DNA from: Longimicrobiales bacterium
GTDB taxonomy: Bacteria > Gemmatimonadota > Gemmatimonadetes > Longimicrobiales > Gaopeijiaceae
Length of the DNA stretch: 64,000 nt
Assembly (NCBI GenBank): GCA_951813395.1
Contig: OX638356.1
Coordinates: 1 to 64,000, forward strand
Reading direction: 5' to 3'
Shown here one piece after another: positions 15,560-24,096 of this stretch. Position numbers and translations under genes: made by a program. How positions within the stretch are numbered: position 1 is the stretch's first letter; the number at the start of each line of letters is the position of its first letter. The notes below the pieces were generated by a model. It ran no database searches and was not told the origin of the DNA. It worked only from the letters and a program-made list of their open reading frames with translations.

Positions 15560-16260
15560 GAATACGTCACCGAACTTCTGAACCGGTGTACTAGCCGCTA
15601 GCCTGATCGCTCAGGCTCCGGTCAAACGAGACGATCTGGTCGTCGAGATCGGGCCGGGCCGCGGCATTCTCACTCGAGAACTGGCCCGCCGCTGTCGCAG
15701 GGTCGTCGCGGTAGAATTCGACGGAGGACTGTCCGACGCGCTTCGCACGAGCTTCCTCAGTGACAGCCGTGTCACGATCGTCAGGGCCGACTTCCTGCGT
15801 TTTCGCCTACCCGAGGTCCCCTACAAGGTTGTGGGGAACATTCCGTTCAATCGGACAGCCGCGATCGTGCGGCGGCTCGCCCAGGCCGATGCCCCGCCAC
15901 GGGACGCCTATCTCGTGATGCAGCGTGAAGCGGCGGAACGATTTGCCGGAGGTCCCTGTTCCCGGGAGACACTATCCTCGCTGCTGCTCAAACCGTGGTG
16001 GCAGGTCGAAATCGCCCGGCGCTTTCGCCGTACCGACTTCGATCCCCCTCCCTCCGTCGACGCCGTCGCGCTCTGGCTTGCCCGTCGAACGAGACCGCTT
16101 GTGGACCGATCCCAGGCTGCGGACTACCGGCGCTTCAGCCGGTCCTGCTTCGGTCGCGGTGGCAACTCGATCCGACGGTGTCTGCAGGGCGAGTTCACAC
16201 GAACGCAGATCTACCGGCTAGGAGGCTGCGCCGCAGAAAACCGCGGCGGCTATCATTAGA

Positions 16261-17687
16261 GGTATCGAGGGCATAGCGAAAGGTTTGCGGCCAGCCGAGG
16301 GGGGTCAATGGGAACGACGTTCCGACCGTACCAGCCGGACCAGATTCTGATGCTGCCACTGGATCTTCGGGAGTGGGTGCCGGAGGGGCATCTGGCGCAC
16401 CACGTGAGCGATCTGGTGGACGCGGTGGATCTGAGTGCGTTCTACGCGCCGTACGAAGGGGACGGGCGTCGCAACGCGCCGTACGATCCGCGGATGATGG
16501 TCAAGGTGCTGATCTACGCGTATGCGACGGGGACGTTTTCGTCGCGGAAGATGGCGAAGAGGCTGGAGGAGGATGTGGCGTTTCGGATGCTGGCTGCGGG
16601 GAACTTTCCGAAGCACCGGACGCTGTGCGAGTTCCGCAAGCGGCATCTTGAAGACTTCCGGGCGGTGTTCGTCCAGGTGGTGGTGCTCGCGCGGGCCTCG
16701 GGCCTGGTGGGGCTGGGCAGGGTATCGGTGGACGGGACGAAGGTTCGGGCGAACGCGAGCAAGCGCAAGGCGATGAGCTACGGCCGGATGGCGAAGGAGG
16801 AGTTGCGGCTGAAGGCGGAGATCGAGGCGCTGGTGGGGCGAGCCGAGGCGGTGGACGAAGCGGAGGACGAGCGGTTCGGCGAGGAGGCTCGCGGAGACGA
16901 GTTGCCGGACGAACTCAAGCGGCGCGAGGACCGGCTGGCGGCGATCCGGGAGGCGAAGGCGCGCCTGGAGGCTGAGCAGAGAGCGGCGGACGATGCGCGG
17001 GGCCGCAAGCCGGGGCAGAAGCGCAACCCGAAGGGTGGCAGTCCCTACAAGCGGGAGTACGGGGAGCCGGACGAGCGGGCGCAGAGCAACTTCACGGATC
17101 CGGAGAGCCGGATCATGAAGACTTCTTCGGAGGGGTTCCAGCAGAGCTACAACGCGCAGACGGCGGTGGAGGGGGAGAACCAGTTGGTGGTGGGCGCCGG
17201 GGTGACGAACAACGCGAGCGACCAGGGCCAGCTGATTCCGATGATCGATGGGGCGGAGGTGGTGTGCGGCGGGACGCCCGGCCAAGTGCTGGCGGACGCG
17301 GGATACGGCAACGAGCAGGACCTCCGGGAACTGGAGAAGCGGGGCGTTGACGGGTACGTGGCGCTGGGCCGGGAGGGCAAGGCGCCCGCCAGGATCGATC
17401 CGGAGAAGCATCCCGCAAGGGCGCGCATGGCCGACAAGCTGGCGACGGATGAGGGCCGAAGACGCTACGGGCGTCGCAAGTGGCAGGCGGAGGCGCCCAT
17501 CGGATGGATCAAGGAGGCGATGGGCTTTCGGCGATTCAGCTTCCGGGGCCTCGAGAAGGTCCAGGCCGAGTGGACTCTCGTGTGTCTGGCGCTCAATGTG
17601 AAGCGGCTGCACACCCTTCAGGCAGCATGAGACCGTGATCGTTCACCACCGACGCCGGCCCCGGCGCTCTCGAAGACCCTCGCCACC
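16261..17687. mobile_element. IS1182-like insertion sequence (approximate ends)
   Basis: Ends are inferred from a weak inverted match: GGTATCGAGGGCAT at 16261 and, inverted, GGTGGCGAGGGTCT ending at 17687 (10 of 14 identical). No target duplication is evident, so the boundaries may be off by tens of bases. The transposase is intact. The element sits 2 bp after the stop of the disrupted rRNA methyltransferase. Confidence 0.45.
16308..17630 (+). CDS. IS1182-family transposase
   Basis: 440 residues, start MGTTFRPYQPDQILMLPLDL after a GGGGGG Shine-Dalgarno-like run. Family features in order: N-terminal LREWVPEGHLAHHVSDLVD, DPRMMVKVLIYAYATG, RTLCEFRKRHL, first catalytic D in VSVDGTKVRANASK, a long charged helical insertion (residues ~155-235), the basic GRKPGQKRNPKGGSPY linker, second D in NFTDPESRIM/YNAQTAVE region, LADAGYGNEQDL, and the terminal E near WQAEAPIGWIKEAMGF. 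No frameshift seen; potentially active. Confidence 0.92.
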   Translation: MGTTFRPYQPDQILMLPLDLREWVPEGHLAHHVSDLVDAVDLSAFYAPYEGDGRRNAPYDPRMMVKVLIYAYATGTFSSRKMAKRLEEDVAFRMLAAGNFPKHRTLCEFRKRHLEDFRAVFVQVVVLARASGLVGLGRVSVDGTKVRANASKRKAMSYGRMAKEELRLKAEIEALVGRAEAVDEAEDERFGEEARGDELPDELKRREDRLAAIREAKARLEAEQRAADDARGRKPGQKRNPKGGSPYKREYGEPDERAQSNFTDPESRIMKTSSEGFQQSYNAQTAVEGENQLVVGAGVTNNASDQGQLIPMIDGAEVVCGGTPGQVLADAGYGNEQDLRELEKRGVDGYVALGREGKAPARIDPEKHPARARMADKLATDEGRRRYGRRKWQAEAPIGWIKEAMGFRRFSFRGLEKVQAEWTLVCLALNVKRLHTLQAA

Positions 17688-18328
17688 CCAATTCACGGCC
17701 TGCGGCCTCCCTCAGCCCCTCAGCGGCGCGGATCCCCACCCCCTCGCTCCTCGAAGCAGTCTGCCCGCCGCCGATCCTCACGCCTCTCTTTCACATCCAC
17801 TGCGCTTCTGCGGCGCACGCTCCTAGGCCGGGATCTGAGATTCGACCCGTCGGGGCCACCTTCCAGCCTCACCTTCGACCAGTGGCTCGCGCTGTTCAGA
17901 TTCCGGAGGCTGAGTCGAGGCTCAAGATAGACATGCGCCGTCGCGAGTGAGTCTCCGTCCTCGCCCGGAGTTGAACCCAGAGTCTGCTGTCCTGGTCGAA
18001 CCGCAGATCCTCGATTGGCGGCTTCGTTCGGGGACTTCGAACGGCGACCACTCAAGCGGTCTCGGCAACATGACCTGCGGGCAGGAGCCTGAGCATCTCC
18101 TTGTCGCCAGACATGTCTTGGCTGTCGTCCAGGCGGGACGATGGCCATGTCACAGTGGTCCTCCTTGCCGAGGTTGTGATCGCTAAGCACGACCGGTTGG
18201 GCAGGGTATGTGACGAGTCAGTCGCAACTCGCCGACGGATCTTCGAAAAACGCATCTTCGCGCTCGATCGCGTCAGCTTGGTTCATCGCCACTCTAGCGG
18301 CTTGCCGGCGAACATGCGGCTGTGGAGC
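17688..18328. other. Non-coding spacer between two insertion sequences
   Basis: No frame carries a recognisable domain. The minus strand just before 18328 holds a short frame ending NQADAIEREDAFFEDPSASC with a stop near 18220, which might be the tail of a lost gene. The block around 17960 slightly resembles the 3' half of a tRNA-like arm but does not fold as one. Confidence 0.3.
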
Positions 18329-18491
18329 TACCCCGCTTTCACGGACGGTTGGTTTCTGGGGTTGATGGTGTCTGATGTGGTTTCTTTTCTCCCTCGTCAT
18401 TTCACGGAGAGAGGCAAGGTACATCGCGGACGAGGCGAACAGCCAGGAGAAGTCCGGAGCGCTTCGGTCGCCCCGGCGCTGCACCTTCGCT

Positions 18492-19343
18492 TCAGGCCGC
18501 ATGGTTGAGTCTCTCGAAGTTCGTCGGCGACTTGTAGCCGAGCGCCGAATGGATCCTGCGGGTGTTGTAGAAGCCCTCGATGAAGCCGAAGACTTCACGC
18601 CGCGCGTCGGCGGGTGTCGGAAAGCGACTTCGGTCGAGGAGCTCGCACTCCAGCGTGGCGAAGAAGCTCTCGCACATCGCGTTATCGTAGGCGTCGCCCA
18701 CCGAGCCCATCGACTGCACCACGCCGGCCTCGCGGCAGCGCTTCCCGAAGGCCAGCGACGTATACTGCGAGCCTTGATCCGAGTGATGCACCACCCGCCC
18801 CTTGGGTTTCCGGTTCGAGATCGCCATCGCCAGCGCACCCTCCACCAGTTCGGCCCGCATGTGCGGCGACATCGCCCAGCCGACGATGCGGCGGCTCCAG
18901 GCATCGAGCACGACCGCGAGGTACAGCCAGCCATACCAAGTGCTCACCTGCGTGATGTCGGCGACCCACAGCTGGTCGGGCCCGTCGGCCGAAAAGTTGC
19001 GGTTCACCAGGTCCGGCGCAGGCCGGGCCTTCGCGTCTTTCTTGGTCGTCGCCGTCTTGAAGCGCCTCCGCGTCACGCCCTGAATGCCCAAATCCCTCAT
19101 CAGGCGTGCCACGCGCTTCCGGCTCACCCGCTCGCCCGCCGCTTGCAGTTCCGCGTGGATCCGAGGGCAGCCATAGGTCTCCCCGCTGCCGCCCCAGATC
19201 AACAGGATCTTGCCCTGAAGCTCGATGTCGCGCCGTGTCCGTGCCGAGGGAGGACGCGTCAGCCAGCCGTAGTACCCGCTGGTGGAGAGACCCAGCACCC
19301 GGCACATGGCCGCAAGCGGAAACGTGGCCCGGTACGCCTTCAT
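18492..19343 (-). CDS. IS3-family transposase, OrfB (DDE integrase part)
   Basis: 283 residues. HTH_21-like start CRVLGLSTSGYYGWLTRP, then the rve/DDE core: D in LWVADITQVSTW, D in VVHHSDQGSQYTS, E in DNAMCESFFATLECE, and the GYKSPTNFERLN tail. Starts at ATG 19341-19343, overlapping the OrfA stop (ATGA). In IS3 elements the active enzyme is the OrfAB fusion made by -1 slippage, and the site is visible at 19400-19406. Confidence 0.93.
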   Translation of the reverse strand: MKAYRATFPLAAMCRVLGLSTSGYYGWLTRPPSARTRRDIELQGKILLIWGGSGETYGCPRIHAELQAAGERVSRKRVARLMRDLGIQGVTRRRFKTATTKKDAKARPAPDLVNRNFSADGPDQLWVADITQVSTWYGWLYLAVVLDAWSRRIVGWAMSPHMRAELVEGALAMAISNRKPKGRVVHHSDQGSQYTSLAFGKRCREAGVVQSMGSVGDAYDNAMCESFFATLECELLDRSRFPTPADARREVFGFIEGFYNTRRIHSALGYKSPTNFERLNHAA

Positions 19344-19657
19344 GAACGCGTACCCCCGCTGGGGATCGAGTCGCTCTCCCTCGCGAACCAGGCCGCGGCT
19401 TTTTTTAGGATGTCCCGCTCCATCCGCAGCCGCTTGACTTCCCGCTTCAGACGCAGCAGCTCGAGGCGCGCCTCGGTCGTCAGCCCGTCGCTGCGGCGGC
19501 CCTCGTCCAGGTCCGCCTGCTTGACCCAGTTCCGGATCGTCTGCTCCGTGGGCTCGAACTCCCGCGCGAGCGATCCCGGACTACGCCCGGATCTCACAAG
19601 CTCGACGATCTGCTCCTTGTACTCGGGCGGATACCGCCCTCGTCCTCTTCCCGCCAT
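19340..19657 (-). CDS. IS3-family transposase, OrfA (HTH part)
   Basis: 105 residues from MAGRGRGRYPPEYKEQIVEL (ATG 19655-19657) behind an AAGGAGG Shine-Dalgarno. Contains the HTH (SLAREFEPTEQTIRNWVKQ) and a leucine-zipper-like coiled coil (RLELLRLKREVKRLRMERDI) used for multimerisation and OrfB contact. Its 3' end carries the slippery heptamer. Zero-frame translation ends at 19340. Confidence 0.9.
   Translation of the reverse strand: MAGRGRGRYPPEYKEQIVELVRSGRSPGSLAREFEPTEQTIRNWVKQADLDEGRRSDGLTTEARLELLRLKREVKRLRMERDILKKAAAWFARESDSIPSGGTRS
19400..19406 (-). other. Slippery A7 run for programmed -1 frameshifting
   Basis: On the coding strand the sequence is CTAAAAAAAGCC. Moving one base back on AAAAAAAG turns the OrfA reading ILKKAAAWF into KKSRGLVREGERLDPQRGYA, then FMKAYRATF, i.e. 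directly into OrfB without a stop. This is the classic IS3 arrangement for making OrfAB. Confidence 0.8.
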
Positions 19658-19709
19658 GGCACACCTCCTTGGTTGGCCCAAATGGAAAGGTGTCCGTCAT
19701 AGCGGGGCA

Positions 19710-19806
19710 ACTCCAGCTGTGCCGCAAGCCGGCGTCGCTCGTAGTCCCAAGCTTCGCCCGCCAGTTGCCGGGCCAGAGTGCGGAGTTTTTCGGAGGTCGT
19801 CGTCAT
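19710..19806 (-). pseudogene. 5' end of an ORF cut by the IS3 element
   Basis: ATG 19804-19806 opens MTTTSEKLRTLARQLAGEAW then DYERRRLAAQLEL, which runs into the IS3 end at 19709. The composition (helical, charged) looks like a genuine small protein. On the far side of the element, sequence at 18328 and below could supply a continuation, but without a target duplication the join cannot be fixed. Confidence 0.35.
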
Positions 19807-19923
19807 GGGGTTTGGTCGCCAGGGCTCTGAGTGGTCGTCAGACCACAACCATACGATGGCCTCATCATCGATCCATCATCGCCTCTCATCCACTCCCGCC
19901 AGCCTCAAGCGTGAACCGATCTC

Positions 19924-20501
19924 TTACGTCGTCTTCGCAATGGTTCGGGTAAGGACGTAGCCCAGCGGTAACCGCTGTGGCAGGTGCTCGCTTTCGCTTA
20001 CGGCGTCCCACAGATCTCCCCGGATGTTGTGGTTCGGTAAGCGAAGCACGGATAGCGCGAACACCGGCGCGAGAAACCGTCTAAGTTCAATCAGGGCTGC
20101 ACGATCTGCCACTCCTGTCAATGGATCACGTTTGACTCCATCGTGCCGGAACAGCGGATTAGACCGTCCATAGGCGGGAATCCTGACGACATCGCATGGG
20201 AGCCGGAAGTGCGGAAGCGAACTCTGGAGGACGGTACGGACGAGGGGCCGACAACCACAGCTCGTAGCTTGGACCGACGATGCGAAGTGGCGCAGTCACT
20301 CCAACGTCCGTGGGGCACTCCCTCGACGGCCCCGAGTCGCCTCCGAGGATCACGCTGGCCCCTCCCAGTAGATCGACAATGACGCCAATTCCCCGAGCGT
20401 CAGGCCGATCGCAAGGAACAGCCCACAGAACGCTCCAAGCGGGAGCGGATGCGGTGCGCCAATGAGTTCTCTACCCCACCAGTTACGATCCACGGCCCGA
20501 A
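19924..20501 (-). pseudogene. Degenerate hypothetical gene in several frames
   Basis: Three protein-like stretches follow one another on the minus strand in shifting frames. The first is a hydrophobic start (GTG ~20501; WGRELIGAPHPLPLGAFCGL, FLAIGLTLGELASL), then ECPTDVGVTAPLRIVGPSYE, and finally DVVRIPAYGRSNPLFRHDGV to a stop at 19924 (IRGDLWDAVSESEHLPQRLP). The order is consistent with one gene for a membrane-anchored protein broken by two frameshifts. I do not recognise the family. Two unrelated short ORFs are the alternative. Confidence 0.35.
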
Positions 20502-20724
20502 CTGAAGCTGGGACGCATTCCGACTACGGTGGCACAGGTCCTTGGTCGACGATCGGATCGACTTCTGTCCCTTTCGCCGGATCTGCCTAGAAAACCACGG
20601 GTGGCCCGCGCCAAGCCCTCGCCGCAGCAGCCAACCCTCTCTGCCAACACGCGCGAGACAGGAGAGGAGAGAGAGATTAGAGTAGGGCGAGGCAGAGAGA
20701 TGCAGAATGGAACGAGGAGAAGGA

Positions 20725-21156
20725 ATGAAGGTGAACGGAACGCCCCTCTCTTCGGGGGAGGGCAAGCGAAGCGCGGCAGCCCGGCCGGATCCGGAGGTGT
20801 CGGCAAAGGCGACGCGGCGGCGGTTCACGGCGGCGTACAAGCTTTCGATCGTGGAGAAGGCGGACGCCTGCGATACGCCGGGAGAGATCGGAGAGCTGCT
20901 TCGGCGCGAGGGATTGTACAGCTCGCACCTGTCGTCGTGGCGGAAGGCGGCGCGGGAGGGGTCGCTGCGGAGGCTGGCGAAGAAGCGCGGCCCGAGGCCG
21001 TCGGGCGGGAAGCGTGAGGCGAAGAAGGTGCGGAAGCTGGAGCGGGAGAACGCGCGGTTGCGCGAGGAACTCCGCAAGGCGCGCATCATCATCGATGTCC
21101 AGGGAAAAGTTGCGGGGCTGCTGGGTGTGAGCCCCGGGGACGGGAAGCGCTCTTGA
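20725..21156 (+). CDS. IS3-family transposase, OrfA
   Basis: 143 residues from MKVNGTPLSSGEGKR, chosen because AGGAGAAGGA lies at a proper distance from ATG 20725; an ATG at 20707 would add six residues. HTH region RRRFTAAYKLSIVEKADACD ... LLRREGLYSSHLSSWRKA, then a basic coiled coil (KKVRKLERENARLREELRKA). It ends in TGA overlapping the OrfB start. Confidence 0.88.
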   Translation: MKVNGTPLSSGEGKRSAAARPDPEVSAKATRRRFTAAYKLSIVEKADACDTPGEIGELLRREGLYSSHLSSWRKAAREGSLRRLAKKRGPRPSGGKREAKKVRKLERENARLREELRKARIIIDVQGKVAGLLGVSPGDGKRS

Positions 21157-22190
21157 GCGCGGCCGGAGGCTTGGCCGGGCACGTGGGCGTACGCGCGGCA
21201 TGCAAGGCCCTCGGGGTTGCGCGCGCCACGTTCTACCGTCGCCGGAGGCCGAAGACCGGGCAGCGGCAGCCCCGGCCGGCTCCTGCCCGGGCCCTGGACG
21301 CGACGGAGCGGGCGGAGGTCTTTCGTGCGCTGTGCTCGCCGCGCTTCGCGGATCGTGCTCCGGCGGAAGTGTACGCGACGCTGCTGGACGAGGGCGTCTA
21401 TCTGTGTTCGGAGCGGACGATGTACCGGATCCTGGCCGAGAAGGAGGCGGTCCGCGAGCGCCGGGCTCAGCGCAGCCATCCCAACCACCCGAAGCCCGAG
21501 GTGGTGGCCAGGGCACCCAACGAGGTGTGGTCCTGGGACATCACCCGGCTGCTGGGGCCGCAGAAGTGGCAGTACTTCCATCTGTACGTGATCCTGGACA
21601 TCTACAGCCGCTACGCCACCGGATGGATGGTGGCGGAGCGCGAGACCGCCGGCCTGGCCGGACACCTGGTTGGCGAGACGTGCCTCAAGCACGGTGTGCA
21701 GCCCCGGGTGCTCACGCTGCACTCGGACCGGGGAGCTCCCATGACGGCCAAGTGCACGGCGCAGCTCCTGGCCGACCTCGGTGTCACGCAATCGCTGGCC
21801 CGCCCCAGGGTCTCCAACGACAACCCCTACTCGGAGGCGCACTTCAAGACTCTCAAGTACCACCCGGGCTTCCCGGGTCGCTTCGGCAGCATCGCCGACG
21901 CGAAGGACTTCTGCCGGGAGTTCTTCCAGTGGTACAACACCCAACACCGGCACGGCGGCATCGGCCTGCTCACCCCCGAGCAGGTCCACCTCGGCCGCGC
22001 CCTCGAGGTGATCGAGCACCGGCAGAACGTACTGGCCGCGGCCTACGCCGCCCGGCCCGACCGCTTCGTGGGAGGCCCGCCGAGGGCTGTGAAACTCCCG
22101 GAGGAGGTCTGGATCAACCCCGCACTCCCCGTCACGGCGGTCGATGGCGCAGAGTCGGCCAACGGGGGAAAGGAGGGCTCGCTAAACTGA
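21153..22190 (+). CDS. IS3-family transposase, OrfB
   Basis: 345 residues, apparent TTG start at 21153 overlapping the OrfA stop. HTH-like CKALGVARATFYRRRRP, then the integrase core: D in VWSWDITRLLGP, D in TLHSDRGAPMTAK, E in NDNPYSEAHFKTLKY, and the C-terminal QWYNTQHRHGGIGLLTPEQV. All DDE residues are present, and no frameshift is seen within the ORF. Whether a fusion with OrfA is produced is unclear, because no A-run is evident at the junction. Confidence 0.92.
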   Translation: MSAAGGLAGHVGVRAACKALGVARATFYRRRRPKTGQRQPRPAPARALDATERAEVFRALCSPRFADRAPAEVYATLLDEGVYLCSERTMYRILAEKEAVRERRAQRSHPNHPKPEVVARAPNEVWSWDITRLLGPQKWQYFHLYVILDIYSRYATGWMVAERETAGLAGHLVGETCLKHGVQPRVLTLHSDRGAPMTAKCTAQLLADLGVTQSLARPRVSNDNPYSEAHFKTLKYHPGFPGRFGSIADAKDFCREFFQWYNTQHRHGGIGLLTPEQVHLGRALEVIEHRQNVLAAAYAARPDRFVGGPPRAVKLPEEVWINPALPVTAVDGAESANGGKEGSLN

Positions 22191-22514
22191 ATCGGAAAGT
22201 GTCTCACAGTCGTTGGCAGGTTCCGCAAGCGCGGACGCCGGTCGGCCTCTGTGGTCAGCACTCCAACGAACCCCTACATTCCCGTACAGAGCCGCGTGCG
22301 ACCAGGGCCGATGTGCCCTATTCTCAAGAGCAATAGTCATGGATAAACGGATTCGCGATCCGACGGCCACTCCCGCCTGCAGGATTGACGAGCCAGTAAT
22401 CGAGATCCCCTACCTCGACTCTCCTGATGCGACGCCGCGCCTTACCCTGATTCCCGAATCCTCATCATGACGGGAGGGTGTGGGCCGTGCACTCCCCGTC
22501 AGAGCAATACCTCG

Positions 22515-23852
22515 ATGGTGGGTCAGAGAAAAACCGAATCCATAGCGCTCCGACCCCCGCTTTGTGTCCCAAGTCGGCGGTTGCGAACCTTGGTTGTAGT
22601 CGGACTGGCAGGATGTTCTGGCGGCGATCAATCCCCCCTCGAATTCCGGTCAATCACAGACCGAGAGAACACGGCGGCCGCGATCGTGGAGAGCACGGCA
22701 CCCCGGTGGCAAACGGAGCCATCGTGGAAGATTGCCCCGGTCCCGGCAGCGATCATCGGTGCACCCGCGGGTGCACCGATGGAAGATCAGGACGAAGTGT
22801 TGCTCGAACGCGTCCAGGGTACTCGGTTCCTTTCGGACGGGAGGATTGTCGTCGCAGACGCCGGTCCTCGCCGGGTGATGGTCTTCGATACGGTTGGGGC
22901 GCTCGTCGCGCGCTTTGGCGGTCGTGGGGAAGGTCCAGGCGAACTCGGGTCCATTGCCGCACTTCACATTTGTGGCGGAGACTCCATCGCGGTTGTTGAC
23001 GGTCGCCGGACCGTTCACCTCTTCGACAGGAATGGCACCTTCGCTCGTCGCGCGCGTTTTCGGCTGGGCGAACGATCAGCTTCACTGCACGGGGTCTCCA
23101 TCGGTTGCGACCGGGCTCTGCTCCAGCAGCGCACCCAGCAACCCCCGTTGGACCGGATCGGCCTTACCGACGACGTACTCGTTTGGGTCGACGTTGCCTC
23201 AGAGGCCATCGACACTGTCACGACAGCAGGCCTGCTTGAAGCTTGGACACGGAGCCTCCGCGGGGTTGTCCGTCCGTGGGTCGTCCCGTGGGGAACCTCG
23301 TCCCGTACATTCGCCACGAGGGGTGATGAACTCGTTCTGGGCAATGGCCGAGTCCCCGAATTGAGACGATACGATTCCGCTGGCGGACTGAGATCGATTA
23401 TCAGATGGTCACCGAACGCTCGACCGGTCACAATGACGGACCGGCGACGCTACACAGAACAGCGCGCGCGTTTCCTGGCGTGGGCGCCACCGGACGAAGA
23501 AGAGACCCGGTTGCTCTTCCCCGCACTTGGCGAGTATCCAGAGATTCCTACTCACAAGCCCATCTTCGACGAGCTCTTGTTGGATGACCATGGGGTAATC
23601 TGGGCACGCGTATTCCCCGAGGAATCGCTGGGTTTGTTCGATTCGCGCATCCGACCGCCTCCGGTCTTCACGGAAACGTGGACGGTGTTCGACTCGGCAG
23701 AGGGTTGGCTCGGTGATCTCAGAATGCCAGATCGATTCGAGCTTCAGGCAATAGATCACAATCGCCTACTCGGAGTATCAAGGGATTCTTTGGATGTGGA
23801 AACGGTCCAGGTACTGCGGATCGAGAAGGTTTCAAGGCACGACCGAAACTAG
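22515..23852 (+). CDS. Six-bladed beta-propeller lipoprotein
   Basis: About 445 residues from ATG 22515; an earlier ATG at 22467 overlaps a short upstream frame as ATGA. The signal is RRLRTLVVVGLAGCSGG with a good LAGC lipobox, so the mature protein is membrane-anchored. Family markers: FLSDGRIVVADAGPRRVMVF, then FGGRGEGPGELGS, SIAVVDGRRTVHLF and ELVLGNGRVPELRRYDSAG blades, and a C-terminal blade LLLDDHGVIWARVF. A perfect 28-bp palindrome (22754-22781) falls in the codons IGAPAGAPM before the first blade. No operon partner on this strand. Ligand and role are unknown. Confidence 0.88.
   Translation: MVGQRKTESIALRPPLCVPSRRLRTLVVVGLAGCSGGDQSPLEFRSITDRENTAAAIVESTAPRWQTEPSWKIAPVPAAIIGAPAGAPMEDQDEVLLERVQGTRFLSDGRIVVADAGPRRVMVFDTVGALVARFGGRGEGPGELGSIAALHICGGDSIAVVDGRRTVHLFDRNGTFARRARFRLGERSASLHGVSIGCDRALLQQRTQQPPLDRIGLTDDVLVWVDVASEAIDTVTTAGLLEAWTRSLRGVVRPWVVPWGTSSRTFATRGDELVLGNGRVPELRRYDSAGGLRSIIRWSPNARPVTMTDRRRYTEQRARFLAWAPPDEEETRLLFPALGEYPEIPTHKPIFDELLLDDHGVIWARVFPEESLGLFDSRIRPPPVFTETWTVFDSAEGWLGDLRMPDRFELQAIDHNRLLGVSRDSLDVETVQVLRIEKVSRHDRN
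22754..22781. repeat. Perfect 28-bp palindrome inside a propeller gene
   Basis: CATCGGTGCACCCG followed immediately by its exact reverse complement. It lies early in the propeller CDS, between the lipobox and the first blade, much as the inverted repeat at 12703-12741 lies early in another propeller gene. Confidence 0.9.
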
Positions 23853-24040
23853 TATCCTCCTTCGGCGGCCGCTTCGATGGTGTCCGCCAAGCTGGCTCCG
23901 TCCCCCCAAAAAAACGTCCGTGCGTATGGAGTGCGACAGCATCCTAGGGGATCGCGGATGGGATCTTCGGAAAACCCGAATTCCCGCCAGTCTACTCAGG
24001 TTTTCCCGCTTTCACGGCACGATCCGGCCGGGTCCCGTAC

Positions 24041-24096
24041 AACGGCAGGAAACGCAGATCGTACAGTCCTGATTGACCTTTAGACGACTTCCTGCG
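24041..24096. repeat. ~55-bp direct repeat, left copy
   Basis: AACGGCAGGAAACGCAGATC, then GTACAGTCCTG, a variable 10-bp middle, and TTAGACGACTTCCTGC. The copy at 27034-27089 differs by one base in the first 31 and in the middle. The outer parts GGCAGGAA and TTCCTGCC can pair, so each copy could form a hairpin. Together they bracket a 3-kb decayed region. Confidence 0.85.

Larger units (their letters stand above)
14316..15591. mobile_element. IS630-family insertion sequence with TA target duplication
   Basis: 1276 bp. Terminal inverted repeats begin GTACACATGGACATAA on the left and GTACACCGGTTCAGAA on the right (inverted), 11 of 16 identical. Both ends are flanked by TA (14314-14315 and 15592-15593), the target duplication characteristic of IS630/mariner elements. 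It carries one transposase split over two frames and interrupts the rRNA methyltransferase gene. Confidence 0.88.
14250..16259 (+). pseudogene. Erm/KsgA-type rRNA adenine N6-methyltransferase split by IS630
   Basis: The 5' piece (14250-14315, GTG start; an ATG at 14182 is also in frame) reads STHRIPRRADLSQHFLRSRA. The 3' piece resumes at 15592. Removing the IS630 element and one copy of the TA duplication restores a single frame: QHFLRSRALAASLIAQAPVK, then DDLVVEIGPGRGILTREL (SAM motif I), VAVEFDGG (motif II) and VVGNIPFNRTAA (the catalytic N-I-P-F motif). The frame ends at TAG 16257-16259. The enzyme would dimethylate an adenine of 23S rRNA (Erm) or 16S rRNA (KsgA). The short C-terminal domain and QHFLRS start look more Erm-like. 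The gene is inactive unless the element excises. Confidence 0.85.
18329..19709. mobile_element. IS3-family insertion sequence (two overlapping ORFs)
   Basis: 1381 bp. The right end read inwards (opposite strand) begins TTGCCCCGCTATGACGGAC, with TG at 19709; the left end begins TACCCCGCTTTCACGGACG at 18329. They share CCCCGCT, ACGGAC and spacing, as a terminal inverted repeat. About 160 non-coding bp follow the second ORF. I cannot find a matching 3-5 bp target duplication, so the flanks may have changed since insertion. Confidence 0.7.
20642..22218. mobile_element. Second IS3-family insertion sequence
   Basis: 1577 bp. The left end begins TGCCAACACGCGCGAGACA at 20642; the right end inverted begins TGCCAACGACTGTGAGACA from 22218. 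About 14 of 19 positions match, and both start with the TG typical of IS3 ends. It carries OrfA and OrfB overlapping by 4 bp. It is unrelated in detail to the IS3 element at 18329. No target duplication was found. Confidence 0.65.

Noticed and set aside
17940-18060. tRNA- or tmRNA-like T-arm on the minus strand
   Set aside because: The apparent arm does not pair fully, and there is no acceptor or anticodon stem.
23853-24040. Terminator after the propeller gene
   Set aside because: A run of A at ~23907 but no stable stem before it.
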